Source of the DNA: JBAYZQ01 sp041672385
Lineage (GTDB): Bacteria; Spirochaetota; Spirochaetia; Sphaerochaetales; Sphaerochaetaceae
Length of the DNA stretch: 20,508 bases
Assembly (NCBI GenBank): GCA_041672385.1
Contig: JBAYZQ010000023.1
Location: 1-20,508, forward strand
Reading direction: 5' to 3'
A program made the position numbers and the translations under genes. This document shows, piece after piece, positions 6,558 through 13,307 of this stretch (positions within the stretch are counted from its first letter, which is position 1; every line of letters begins with the position of its first letter). The notes below the pieces were generated by a model. The model searched no databases. It had not been told where the DNA came from and saw only the letters and a list, made by a program, of their open reading frames with translations.

Positions 6558-7749
6558 AACTTCCAACTCCAGAAGAAGTCCCACAGAAAAATACCTTGAA
6601 ACTATTCTTGTACTCAGGAAAAAGTTTCAGGTAGGACTTTGTTATGGAGTCTTTTATTTGATCCTTATATTTTGGATTAATTAAAGCCATACAACACCCT
6701 TTGAAGCCTGCACCACTAAATCTTCCACCATAGACCCCTGGAATTTCTTTTAATTCTTCATAAAGGGCAATAAGTTCTTTTGAACCTGTTTCCCAATTAT
6801 GGATTGAACTATAACCACTTTCTCTCATGAGAAAACCAAATTCAGTAAGGTCACCTTTCTTCCAAGCTTCAATTCCTTTTTTTACATTATCCATCTCTTG
6901 ATAATAGTGCTCAGCTCTTTTGGCAAACTTGAGGGGAAGCTTATTTTTATAATCTTCAAATATTTTTTTTGGAACATCACGCATAACACTCTTTTCATAG
7001 GTTTCATAAGGAAGATTAGCAAAAGCTTTTAAACAATAAGATGCTGATTTGACTTCATCAACACGAATATTATAACCTTTACCCAAAGTTCTTGAAACTC
7101 CAGAATAGAAAATTCCAATCTCATAATCTTCCATTTTTTCTGGTTTTCCAATATTTGAATAACTTCCATCAAGTGTGTCCAAAACAAGAAGTTTATCCTT
7201 TTCACAAAGGACAATACAACTTTGATCTAAGGTACCACTATTTACACCAACATATTTATTTTCAGCATATTGAGTGATTTCAATCATTTCATCATTGCTT
7301 AATGAAATTTCATTGACTTTACAAAGTGCTTGTAAAATACAAAGAATAACAGCTGAAGAAGAGGAAAGACCACCAATTGGAACTTCTCCATAAATAATTC
7401 CAGAAATTCCTTTTTTTAGAACAATTTCTTTTTTTACTGATAGAGACCAAGTTGCAGCTCTAAGATAGTCACACCAATCACCTTGTTTGCTTTCAATTTC
7501 AATACTGTCAAAGACTTTTTTATCATCAAAATTTAAACTTAAAAGGGACATGGTACTATCAAAGTTTTTCTTGTAAACCATGTTTATACCAAGATCAAGA
7601 GCAAACCCCGTTACAATACCCCTCTGGTGGTCAATATGAGCACCAAGAGGACAAACTCTGTAGGGAGAATAACAACTTAATATATCTTCTTCTTTAACCT
7701 TAGGGTACAAATCCCTGAACTTTTGATAAAGCTTGCTTTCTTGATCCAT
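6547..7749 (-). CDS. GHMP sugar-1-kinase, candidate galacturonokinase
   Basis: This 400-residue GHMP-family kinase phosphorylates a sugar at C1. It has the substrate motif SPYRVCPLGAHIDHQRG (28-44), the ATP loop GGLSSSSAV (126-134), the presumed catalytic Asp175 in GVNSGTLDQS, GKGYNIRVDE, KFAKRAEHYYQEM and the C-terminal GGRFSGAGFKGCC. Galactokinases carry G-E-H-T-D-Y in the first motif; here it is G-A-H-I-D-H, the form I recall from plant galacturonokinase, as are AKRAEHY and FSGAGF-GCC. The Glu that contacts the galactose 6-hydroxyl is Ala, which would suit a C6 carboxylate. It is the last gene of an operon with a nucleotidyltransferase and a UDP-glucuronate-type 4-epimerase. AGGAG overlapping the upstream stop codon sets the start. 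Galactokinase remains the cautious alternative. Confidence 0.8.
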   Translation of the reverse strand: MDQESKLYQKFRDLYPKVKEEDILSCYSPYRVCPLGAHIDHQRGIVTGFALDLGINMVYKKNFDSTMSLLSLNFDDKKVFDSIEIESKQGDWCDYLRAATWSLSVKKEIVLKKGISGIIYGEVPIGGLSSSSAVILCILQALCKVNEISLSNDEMIEITQYAENKYVGVNSGTLDQSCIVLCEKDKLLVLDTLDGSYSNIGKPEKMEDYEIGIFYSGVSRTLGKGYNIRVDEVKSASYCLKAFANLPYETYEKSVMRDVPKKIFEDYKNKLPLKFAKRAEHYYQEMDNVKKGIEAWKKGDLTEFGFLMRESGYSSIHNWETGSKELIALYEELKEIPGVYGGRFSGAGFKGCCMALINPKYKDQIKDSITKSYLKLFPEYKNSFKVFFCGTSSGVGSFTK

Positions 7750-7760
7750 GGTTTTAACTC

Positions 7761-8504
7761 CTAAATTACTATTCCTTTAAAATCTTTTTTTACTTGTTCG
7801 TAGCTTTGAACATTCCCAATATCAAATCTTTTTCCTGGCATGGAGTAAGCATATACAGTTGTCTGAGTACAAAGCCATTCAATAAAACTTCCTGGAGCAT
7901 CTGTTTCACAACCATTATTGATTGCTTTATTTATCATTGGAACATCTTCTCTCTTGTAAATATAGAAAGGTGGAACGGCCCAATTGCTATCAGGATTTTG
8001 AGGTTTTTCTTTAAAGTTAAGAATTTTTGAATTTTCATCAACTGTTGCAATTCCATATTTGGATAAAGTACTTTTATCTTCAACCCAGTATCGCATTACT
8101 GATGTTGCATTTTTCTCTTTGTAAAAATCATAGAAATGCTTTAAAGAAAATTCTAATACATTATCTCCGGCTAATACCATTAAATCATCGTCTAGTTTTA
8201 GCTTATCAACTGCAAAGGCAATATCTTTTACAGCTCCAAGTCTAGTAGAATTATCAATACTTCCATCATCAATAACTCGAATTTTTTTAGTAAGTTTATT
8301 ATTTTTACTCCATTTCTCAAAATGTTCATAAAATTTATGATTTGAAATAATCACATATTCTTTAATTTCATCAATACCATCAACATCTTCAAGTAACCAA
8401 TCAATAACTGTTTTTTCATTAACATCAAGAAGAGGTTTTGGAAAATTCTTAGTAATAGGATAAAGCCTTGTGGCATACCCTGCAGCTAAAACAACACAAA
8501 TCAT
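7761..8504 (-). CDS. Sugar-1-phosphate nucleotidyltransferase (RmlA/GlmU-N type)
   Basis: This 247-residue single-domain nucleotidyltransferase joins a sugar-1-phosphate to an NTP, releasing pyrophosphate. The N-terminal signature LAAGYATRLYPIT (6-18) with FPKP (21-24) binds the nucleotide phosphates; LAGDN (111-115) supplies the metal-binding Asp114; KYGIATVDENSKILNFKEKP (149-168) and KRFDIG (225-230) are also family hallmarks. The length fits short RmlA-like enzymes without a C-terminal extension. It lies 9 bp downstream of the epimerase and 11 bp upstream of the kinase, each with AGGAG overlapping the previous stop, so the three are very probably one translationally coupled operon. The context suggests that it makes a UDP-sugar from the kinase product (UDP-GalA if the kinase uses galacturonate). 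Substrate and nucleotide are not determined by sequence. Confidence 0.85.
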   Translation of the reverse strand: MICVVLAAGYATRLYPITKNFPKPLLDVNEKTVIDWLLEDVDGIDEIKEYVIISNHKFYEHFEKWSKNNKLTKKIRVIDDGSIDNSTRLGAVKDIAFAVDKLKLDDDLMVLAGDNVLEFSLKHFYDFYKEKNATSVMRYWVEDKSTLSKYGIATVDENSKILNFKEKPQNPDSNWAVPPFYIYKREDVPMINKAINNGCETDAPGSFIEWLCTQTTVYAYSMPGKRFDIGNVQSYEQVKKDFKGIVI

Positions 8505-8513
8505 ATTTGTCTC

Positions 8514-9524
8514 CTATTTTACTTTATAATAATCTTTATACCACTGGTAATATTTTGTTAAACCTTCTTCAATTGTAGTTGAAGGTTTAAAATTAAAATC
8601 TTCAATTAATGGAGAAACATCGGCATAAGTTTGATAAACATCGCCCATCTGCATACCAAGGAATTCTTTTTTTGCTTTCTTTTTAATAACCTTTTCAAGG
8701 GTTTCTATGAAATCCATTAATTTTACAGGTTTGTTATTTCCAATATTGTAAATTTTGTATCTCGTATGGGCTTCATTTTCTTCAGGAGGATTGTTAAGCA
8801 TATTCTCAATTCCTTTTACAATATCGTCAACAAAGGTAAAATCTCTTAACATATCGCCGTTATTGAAAACTTGAATAGTTTCATCATTGAGTATTTTTTT
8901 TGTAAAAGAAAAATATGCCATATCAGGTCTTCCAAAGGGGCCATAAACTGTGAAAAATCTTAAACCTGTTGAAGGAATTTTATAAAGATGACTATAAGTA
9001 TAGGCCATTAGTTCATTTGATTTCTTAGTGGCTGCATAAAGGCTAACTGGATTATCAACTTTATCATCGGTGCTAAAAGGAACTTTCTTGTTCCCACCAT
9101 AAACACTTGAAGAGCTAGCATAAAGTAAATGCTCAACAGGATGAAAACGACAAGCTTCAAGAATATTAAAAAATCCAATAATATTGGAATCAATATAAGA
9201 TCTAGGATTAGTAATGGAATAACGAACTCCTGCCTGGGCAGCAAGATTAACTACTATATCAAATTTATTATCATTAAAAAGTTTATCAACGGCTGTTTTG
9301 TCTGCTAAATCACCTTTTATAAATGTGAAGTTCTCATAATTGCTTAAAGAATTAAGTCTTCCTTCTTTAAGACTAACTTCATAATAATCATTAAGATTAT
9401 CAAATCCTACTACCTTTGCACCTAAACTTAAAAGCCTTTTTGAAAGATGGTAACCTATAAATCCTGCAGCTCCCGTAATTAAAAAAAGTTTATTTGAATC
9501 AAAATCTTTATATCCTGGTTTCAT
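8514..9524 (-). CDS. NAD-dependent nucleotide-sugar epimerase, probably UDP-glucuronate 4-epimerase
   Basis: This extended short-chain dehydrogenase/reductase of 336 residues has the NAD-binding motif TGAAGFIG near the N-terminus, NLAAQAGVRYSITNPRSYI, the active-site SSSSVYG segment and the YAATK catalytic pair. Together with FTVYGPFGRPDMAYF and RDFTFVDDIVKGI, these resemble the CapI/GAE UDP-glucuronate 4-epimerase group more than GalE. It would interconvert UDP-GlcA and UDP-GalA. I place the start at the ATG at 9524, because GGAGG lies just before it. The upstream in-frame ATG at 9536 overlaps that GGAGG and has no binding site of its own. It is the first gene of a three-gene operon with a nucleotidyltransferase and a sugar kinase. 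UDP-glucose or UDP-pentose 4-epimerase is possible. Confidence 0.85.
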   Translation of the reverse strand: MKPGYKDFDSNKLFLITGAAGFIGYHLSKRLLSLGAKVVGFDNLNDYYEVSLKEGRLNSLSNYENFTFIKGDLADKTAVDKLFNDNKFDIVVNLAAQAGVRYSITNPRSYIDSNIIGFFNILEACRFHPVEHLLYASSSSVYGGNKKVPFSTDDKVDNPVSLYAATKKSNELMAYTYSHLYKIPSTGLRFFTVYGPFGRPDMAYFSFTKKILNDETIQVFNNGDMLRDFTFVDDIVKGIENMLNNPPEENEAHTRYKIYNIGNNKPVKLMDFIETLEKVIKKKAKKEFLGMQMGDVYQTYADVSPLIEDFNFKPSTTIEEGLTKYYQWYKDYYKVK

Positions 9525-9549
9525 TGTTTCCTCCATAAATCATAATTCT

Positions 9550-9578
9550 ATTTTAACAACAAATTTTTCTTTTGGAAA
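9550..9578 (-). promoter_or_regulatory. Candidate promoter of the epimerase-nucleotidyltransferase-kinase operon
   Basis: On the minus strand TTTCCA (9578-9573), a 17-bp spacer and TAAAAT (9555-9550) precede the operon. The -10 box is good and the -35 box is weak. Just upstream, AACGAAAG (plus strand) occurs twice with a 10-bp period (9596-9603, 9606-9613), so one helical face could bind an activator. No experimental support can be inferred. Confidence 0.35.
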
Positions 9579-9666
9579 CACCTTTTGCTTATAATAACGA
9601 AAGAAAACGAAAGTTTTTTAATATATCTACGTAAGTAAAGTAAAGTTAATGATTATATTTTCTTTC

Positions 9667-9696
9667 AAAAAAAAACTGCACCCGATTAGGATACAG
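9667..9696 (-). terminator. Intrinsic terminator after rpmE
   Basis: Read on the minus strand, CTGTATCC (from 9696) pairs with GGGTGCAG, leaving a short T/A-rich loop; two of the eight pairs are U-G wobbles. Nine T follow (9675-9667). It begins about 21 bp after the rpmE stop codon and fits the end of the rpsT-to-rpmE gene string. Confidence 0.8.
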
Positions 9697-9717
9697 CTTT
9701 TTATACTTCTGAAAAAT

Positions 9718-9927
9718 TTATTCTTCAGATTTACGACCATAACGTTTATTAAATCTTTCAACACGTCCAGTTGTATCAACAAGTTTCTGATTACCAGTAA
9801 AAAATGGGTGGCAAGCAGAACAAATTTCAACATTCAAAGACTTAGCTGTAGTTTTTGTTTTAATAACATTACCACATGAACACTTTACTTCGCAAAGTTC
9901 ATATTTTGGATGAATACCTTTCTTCAT
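9718..9927 (-). CDS. rpmE: Large-subunit ribosomal protein bL31, zinc-binding form
   Basis: This 69-residue protein matches bacterial ribosomal protein L31, which sits at the subunit interface of the ribosome. MKKGIHPKYELCEVKC opens the protein, and the four zinc ligands are C16, C18 (CSC), C36 and C39 (ICSACHPFFTG), so this is the zinc-containing version rather than the zinc-free paralogue made in zinc starvation. The C-terminus VERFNKRYG is typical. GGAGG precedes the ATG by 8 nt. It follows rho by 81 bp and is followed by an intrinsic terminator. Confidence 0.96.
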   Translation of the reverse strand: MKKGIHPKYELCEVKCSCGNVIKTKTTAKSLNVEICSACHPFFTGNQKLVDTTGRVERFNKRYGRKSEE

Positions 9928-9949
9928 TATTATTTCCTCCGTTACGCTA

Positions 9950-9981
9950 TCTGCTGATACGGACTAAACCTTGACAGCAGA
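9950..9981 (-). promoter_or_regulatory. Stem-loop in the rho-rpmE intergenic region (candidate L31 leader)
   Basis: TCTGCTG (minus strand 9981-9975 and its complement at 9956-9950) forms a perfect 7-bp stem around an 18-nt loop that itself contains GG...CC. It lies about 22 nt before rpmE and no T-run follows. Leader RNAs for L31 autoregulation are known in several other phyla, so this might be an equivalent, but the evidence is one short stem. Confidence 0.3.
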
Positions 9982-10008
9982 CAAATTTAATTATTACCTT
10001 CCCCGTTG

Positions 10009-11955
10009 TCAAACTCCAGAACTGCCGCCTGAATTCATCGAACGCAAGAATAACTCATTATTTTTGGTTTTCCTCATTTTGTCAAGGAGTAGGTCAATGA
10101 TTTCAACATCTTCAAGGTTATTTAACGCATTTCTTAACAACCACATTTTGCCCTGTTCTTCTTTACTTAAAAGAAGATCTTCTCTTCTGGTTCCAGATTT
10201 CTTAATATTAATTGCTGGGAAAATTCTTCTATCAGCTAATTTTCTATCAAGGACAATTTCACAGTTACCGGTACCTTTGAATTCTTCAAAAATAACCTCA
10301 TCCATTCTAGAACCTGTTTCAATCAAGGCACTGGCAATAATTGTAAGACTTCCGCCGCCTTCAATATTTCTTGCAGCACCAAAGAATCGTTTAGGTTTAT
10401 TTAAAGCATTAGAATCAACACCACCACTTAATACCTTTCCACTTGCTGGAACAGTTTGGTTATAAGCACGAGCTAGTCTGGTAATAGAATCTAAAAGTAT
10501 TACAACATCTTTCTTATGCTCAACAAGACGCTTAGCTTTTTCAATTACCATCTCTGCCACGTTAACATGCCTTGAGGCCTGTTCGTCAAAGGTTGAAGCT
10601 ACAACCTCACCCTTAACGTTTCGTCGCATATCAGTAACCTCTTCAGGCCTCTCATCAACCAATAAAACCATCAATTTAACATCTGGATGATTGGTTGTAA
10701 TTGCATTTGCTATCTGTTGAAGCAATATTGTCTTACCAGTTCTAGGAGGAGCTGTTATTAAAGCCCTCTGACCTTTACCAATAGGACAGAAAAGATTGAT
10801 TATCCTCATAGATACATCTTCTTTTTCCTGGTCTTTATCTACCCAAAGAGTTTTCTTTTCCACTGCACCTTCTTCAACAATTTCAAGATTTAATCTTTCA
10901 TTTGGATAAAGAGGAACAAGGCTATCAAAACTTTCTCTAGTCTTTGCTTCAATAGGTAAAGCATCATTTACATAGATTATTTTACTGATAGCAAAATATT
11001 TTTCATTTTCTTTAGGAGTCCGAATCATACCTTCAACAGTATCTCCAGTCTTAAGATTTAAGAATTTAATATGCATTGAAGAAACATAGACATCTTCCGG
11101 TCCGGAAATATAACTATTGTTTGCAGCTCTTAAAAAACCATAACCTTCGGATAAAACTTCCAAAGTACCTATAGTGTATGCAACCCCGCCATTTGCAATA
11201 TGGGCCTTTACAATATCTACAATTACCTCTTGAGTTTGATATTCATAAAAAGAATCAACAGTAGTATCAAGCAAAATAGAAAGCTGTTTTTTTAGGTCAA
11301 TACTTGATTTTGAGCTTAAATTACTAATAAGAAGTTTATTCTCTTCCTGAGAATGATATTCTTCCTCAGAAATACAAACATCTTCCATGGTTACATTTCT
11401 TTTTTGATAGTTAGTTTTGAAATTTCCGTTCTTTTTTGGATAGCTTTTCTTTTTATTATTCCGTTGATTCCTATAATTATTGTTATTGTTATTGTTATTG
11501 TTATTTGAATTATTATTAGGAATATTACTATCAGATAGATTATTATTTGGGGTATTGTTTTTATTTATTACCTCAGATTTTTCTTTGGAAACTAAAGTCT
11601 GATTTTCAGTTTTATTCTCGTTTCCACCCTTTGTTTCATCAGTTTTTGAAGGTTTCTTGATATTCTTTTTTCCAGTATTTTGATTCTTTTCTTTCTTTTC
11701 TTCTTTTATATTTTCTTCTGGTTTTTCTTCCTTCATTTCTGTGTTCGCATTTTCTTCCGCCGCTTTGACAGTCTTTACGTGAGTCTTTCGAGTTGTGGTT
11801 TTTTTCGGTTTCTCTTTTTCACCGTCAACAACCTTTACAACTTTCGATTTTGATTTTGCACTTACACTTTTTCTTTTAACTACTACTTTTTTAACAGAGT
11901 CATCAGAAACTGGTAGAACTTGTGCAGAACCCTTTTCATTTAGGTCTTCTGACAT
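10009..11955 (-). CDS. rho: Transcription termination factor Rho with long Asn-rich N-terminal extension
   Basis: This 648-residue Rho is an RNA-dependent ATPase ring that ends transcription. The conserved part starts near residue 208 (LLISNLSSKSSIDLKKQL), followed by the cold-shock RNA-binding domain (about 255-330, with EGYGFLR and GPEDVYVS), the P-loop APPRTGKTIL (402-411), Walker B VVILLDS (484-490), the Q/R-loop region LSGGVDSNALNKPKRFFG and the C-terminal LADRRIFPAINIKKSGTRRE. All catalytic motifs are intact. Compared with the ~420-residue E. coli protein there are about 207 extra N-terminal residues: a Lys/Glu-rich segment (20-130), then an asparagine-rich tract (131-187, about 27 Asn including ten in a row at 151-160). 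Such extensions occur in other phyla and can alter RNA binding or form prion-like assemblies. GGAG lies 8 nt before the ATG. Confidence 0.95.
   Translation of the reverse strand: MSEDLNEKGSAQVLPVSDDSVKKVVVKRKSVSAKSKSKVVKVVDGEKEKPKKTTTRKTHVKTVKAAEENANTEMKEEKPEENIKEEKKEKNQNTGKKNIKKPSKTDETKGGNENKTENQTLVSKEKSEVINKNNTPNNNLSDSNIPNNNSNNNNNNNNNNYRNQRNNKKKSYPKKNGNFKTNYQKRNVTMEDVCISEEEYHSQEENKLLISNLSSKSSIDLKKQLSILLDTTVDSFYEYQTQEVIVDIVKAHIANGGVAYTIGTLEVLSEGYGFLRAANNSYISGPEDVYVSSMHIKFLNLKTGDTVEGMIRTPKENEKYFAISKIIYVNDALPIEAKTRESFDSLVPLYPNERLNLEIVEEGAVEKKTLWVDKDQEKEDVSMRIINLFCPIGKGQRALITAPPRTGKTILLQQIANAITTNHPDVKLMVLLVDERPEEVTDMRRNVKGEVVASTFDEQASRHVNVAEMVIEKAKRLVEHKKDVVILLDSITRLARAYNQTVPASGKVLSGGVDSNALNKPKRFFGAARNIEGGGSLTIIASALIETGSRMDEVIFEEFKGTGNCEIVLDRKLADRRIFPAINIKKSGTRREDLLLSKEEQGKMWLLRNALNNLEDVEIIDLLLDKMRKTKNNELFLRSMNSGGSSGV
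11476..11505 (-). repeat. Hexamer microsatellite encoding the Rho poly-Asn tract
   Basis: The plus strand has four perfect tandem copies of GTTATT (11482-11505) preceded by ATTATT. On the coding strand these are alternating AAT and AAC codons. Slippage by whole units would change the Asn run by two residues without breaking the frame. Confidence 0.8.
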
Positions 11956-12047
11956 TCATTTTTCTCCAATTTTTTTTGATTTTCTTAACCTAAATTAAAA
12001 CAAATATATCTAGGATTTAATAAGTTCGAGATTTTTCACTCATCTAT

Positions 12048-13307
12048 TTAAATATATTGCCAGTCGCAAACTATGTCAAGTAAAGAGGCACCTCTTATAT
12101 ATTCTAATGCTAAAATACTACTTGCAACTACGGCTCTTTTCCTTATGGAATCTCTAGTATAAGAATTGAATTTTAATTTAACCGCCTGACTTTTCATCCC
12201 TTTTCCAGCAAATCCAAAAATAACAGTGCCAATTGGATTGTCCTCATCACCACCTGTTGGTCCTGCATAACCTGTAATTGAAAGGCCAAAATCTGTATTT
12301 GAATTCTTTAATATTCCTTCTGCCATTGATAGAGCAGTCGAAATGCTTACAGCAGAATTATCAGAAAGATTCACATTAAGCATCTTCTTTTTTGCCTCAT
12401 CAGCATAGGTTACCACTCCACCCCAATACCATGAAGAACTCCCACTTTGATCAGTAAGAAGCTTGGCTAACCAACCAGAAGTACAACTTTCAGCTGTAGA
12501 AACTGTAAATTTCTTTTCTTTTAGCTGGTCAATAAACATATCAATAGCATGCTGATCTCCATCTACAAGCAAATTTTTTCCAATATTTTTCTTAAGGTTT
12601 TCTCCCATTAATTTACGTTGATCAGAGGTTCCTCCAGTCAAATAAAGGCTAATTCTTAGGTTTTGAAACCTTGTTCCCCATTCAACAGCCCCAACGCGAC
12701 ATTTCTGACAAACTTCTTCTAGCTTTGATTCAGGTGTTAAGAATGATGAGAACTCTGTTCTCCCAAGAGGTTCACCACCTTTTAACTCTGCTATATATGG
12801 TAAAATTTGATGATAAAACATTTCCTGCATTTCTACAGGAGGTCCTGGTAAAGCCATGCAAAGAACTTTTTGTCCATCTTCTCGTTGAATAAAGCCTCTA
12901 AAACCTGGAGCTGTTCCTTTAGGATTTGGAATTCTTTCAAAACCTTTTGGAATTAACGTTTGGCTCTCATTTGCTCCATAAATTTTCTCTCCAATCCTAG
13001 AATAAAGCTCATCCCAAGCTTCTTGATTTTTTTCAAGAGGGACTTTTGCACTTTTTGCAATTACACTTCTTGTAAGATCATCACAAGTAGGTCCCAAACC
13101 ACCAGTAAATATTATGATGTCACTATCTTTAATATATTCGTTCAATTGCGAAAAAATATTAGCATCATCTGGAACAATTATTATTCTACGAATTTCATAT
13201 CCTAAATTTGACAATTCATGGGCTACAAGTTGTCCATGACCATCTTTAATCACACCCCTGGTCAACTCACTACCAATAATAAAAAGCGAAACTTTATTAT
13301 AATTCAT
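12048..13307 (-). CDS. cinA: CinA-family nicotinamide-nucleotide amidohydrolase / competence-damage protein
   Basis: This 419-residue protein has both CinA domains. The N-terminal molybdopterin-binding-like (MoCF) domain contains IGSELTRG (11-18) and FTGGLGPTCDD (67-77), giving an ADP-ribose/NMN-related pyrophosphatase activity in characterised relatives. The C-terminal domain has TAESCTSGWLAKLL, WGGVVTYADEAKK and SITGYAGPTGGD, the signature of NMN amidohydrolase (PncC), which converts nicotinamide mononucleotide to nicotinate mononucleotide in NAD salvage. The length is normal. Its start overlaps the lnt stop codon by one base (TAATG), so translation is probably coupled. A 92-bp gap with no convincing promoter separates it from rho. 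Confidence 0.93.
   Translation of the reverse strand: MNYNKVSLFIIGSELTRGVIKDGHGQLVAHELSNLGYEIRRIIIVPDDANIFSQLNEYIKDSDIIIFTGGLGPTCDDLTRSVIAKSAKVPLEKNQEAWDELYSRIGEKIYGANESQTLIPKGFERIPNPKGTAPGFRGFIQREDGQKVLCMALPGPPVEMQEMFYHQILPYIAELKGGEPLGRTEFSSFLTPESKLEEVCQKCRVGAVEWGTRFQNLRISLYLTGGTSDQRKLMGENLKKNIGKNLLVDGDQHAIDMFIDQLKEKKFTVSTAESCTSGWLAKLLTDQSGSSSWYWGGVVTYADEAKKKMLNVNLSDNSAVSISTALSMAEGILKNSNTDFGLSITGYAGPTGGDEDNPIGTVIFGFAGKGMKSQAVKLKFNSYTRDSIRKRAVVASSILALEYIRGASLLDIVCDWQYI

Noticed and set aside
6547..7749. Leloir-pathway galactokinase (galK) as the final name
   Set aside because: The substrate motif lacks the galactokinase Glu and Tyr (G-A-H-I-D-H instead of G-E-H-T-D-Y), and the neighbours are uronate-type enzymes. 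I kept the broader kinase name with galacturonokinase as the candidate.
9525..9536. ATG at 9536 as the epimerase start
   Set aside because: It has no ribosome binding site and overlaps the GGAGG that serves the ATG at 9524.
11476..11520. CRISPR-like or transposon-derived repeat
   Set aside because: It is a 6-bp tandem repeat inside the rho coding frame with no spacers or flanking inverted repeats, explained by the poly-Asn coding tract.
11956..12047. Separate promoter for rho between cinA and rho
   Set aside because: Several AT-rich hexamers are present, but no -35/-10 pair at 16-18 bp was convincing, so none is reported.
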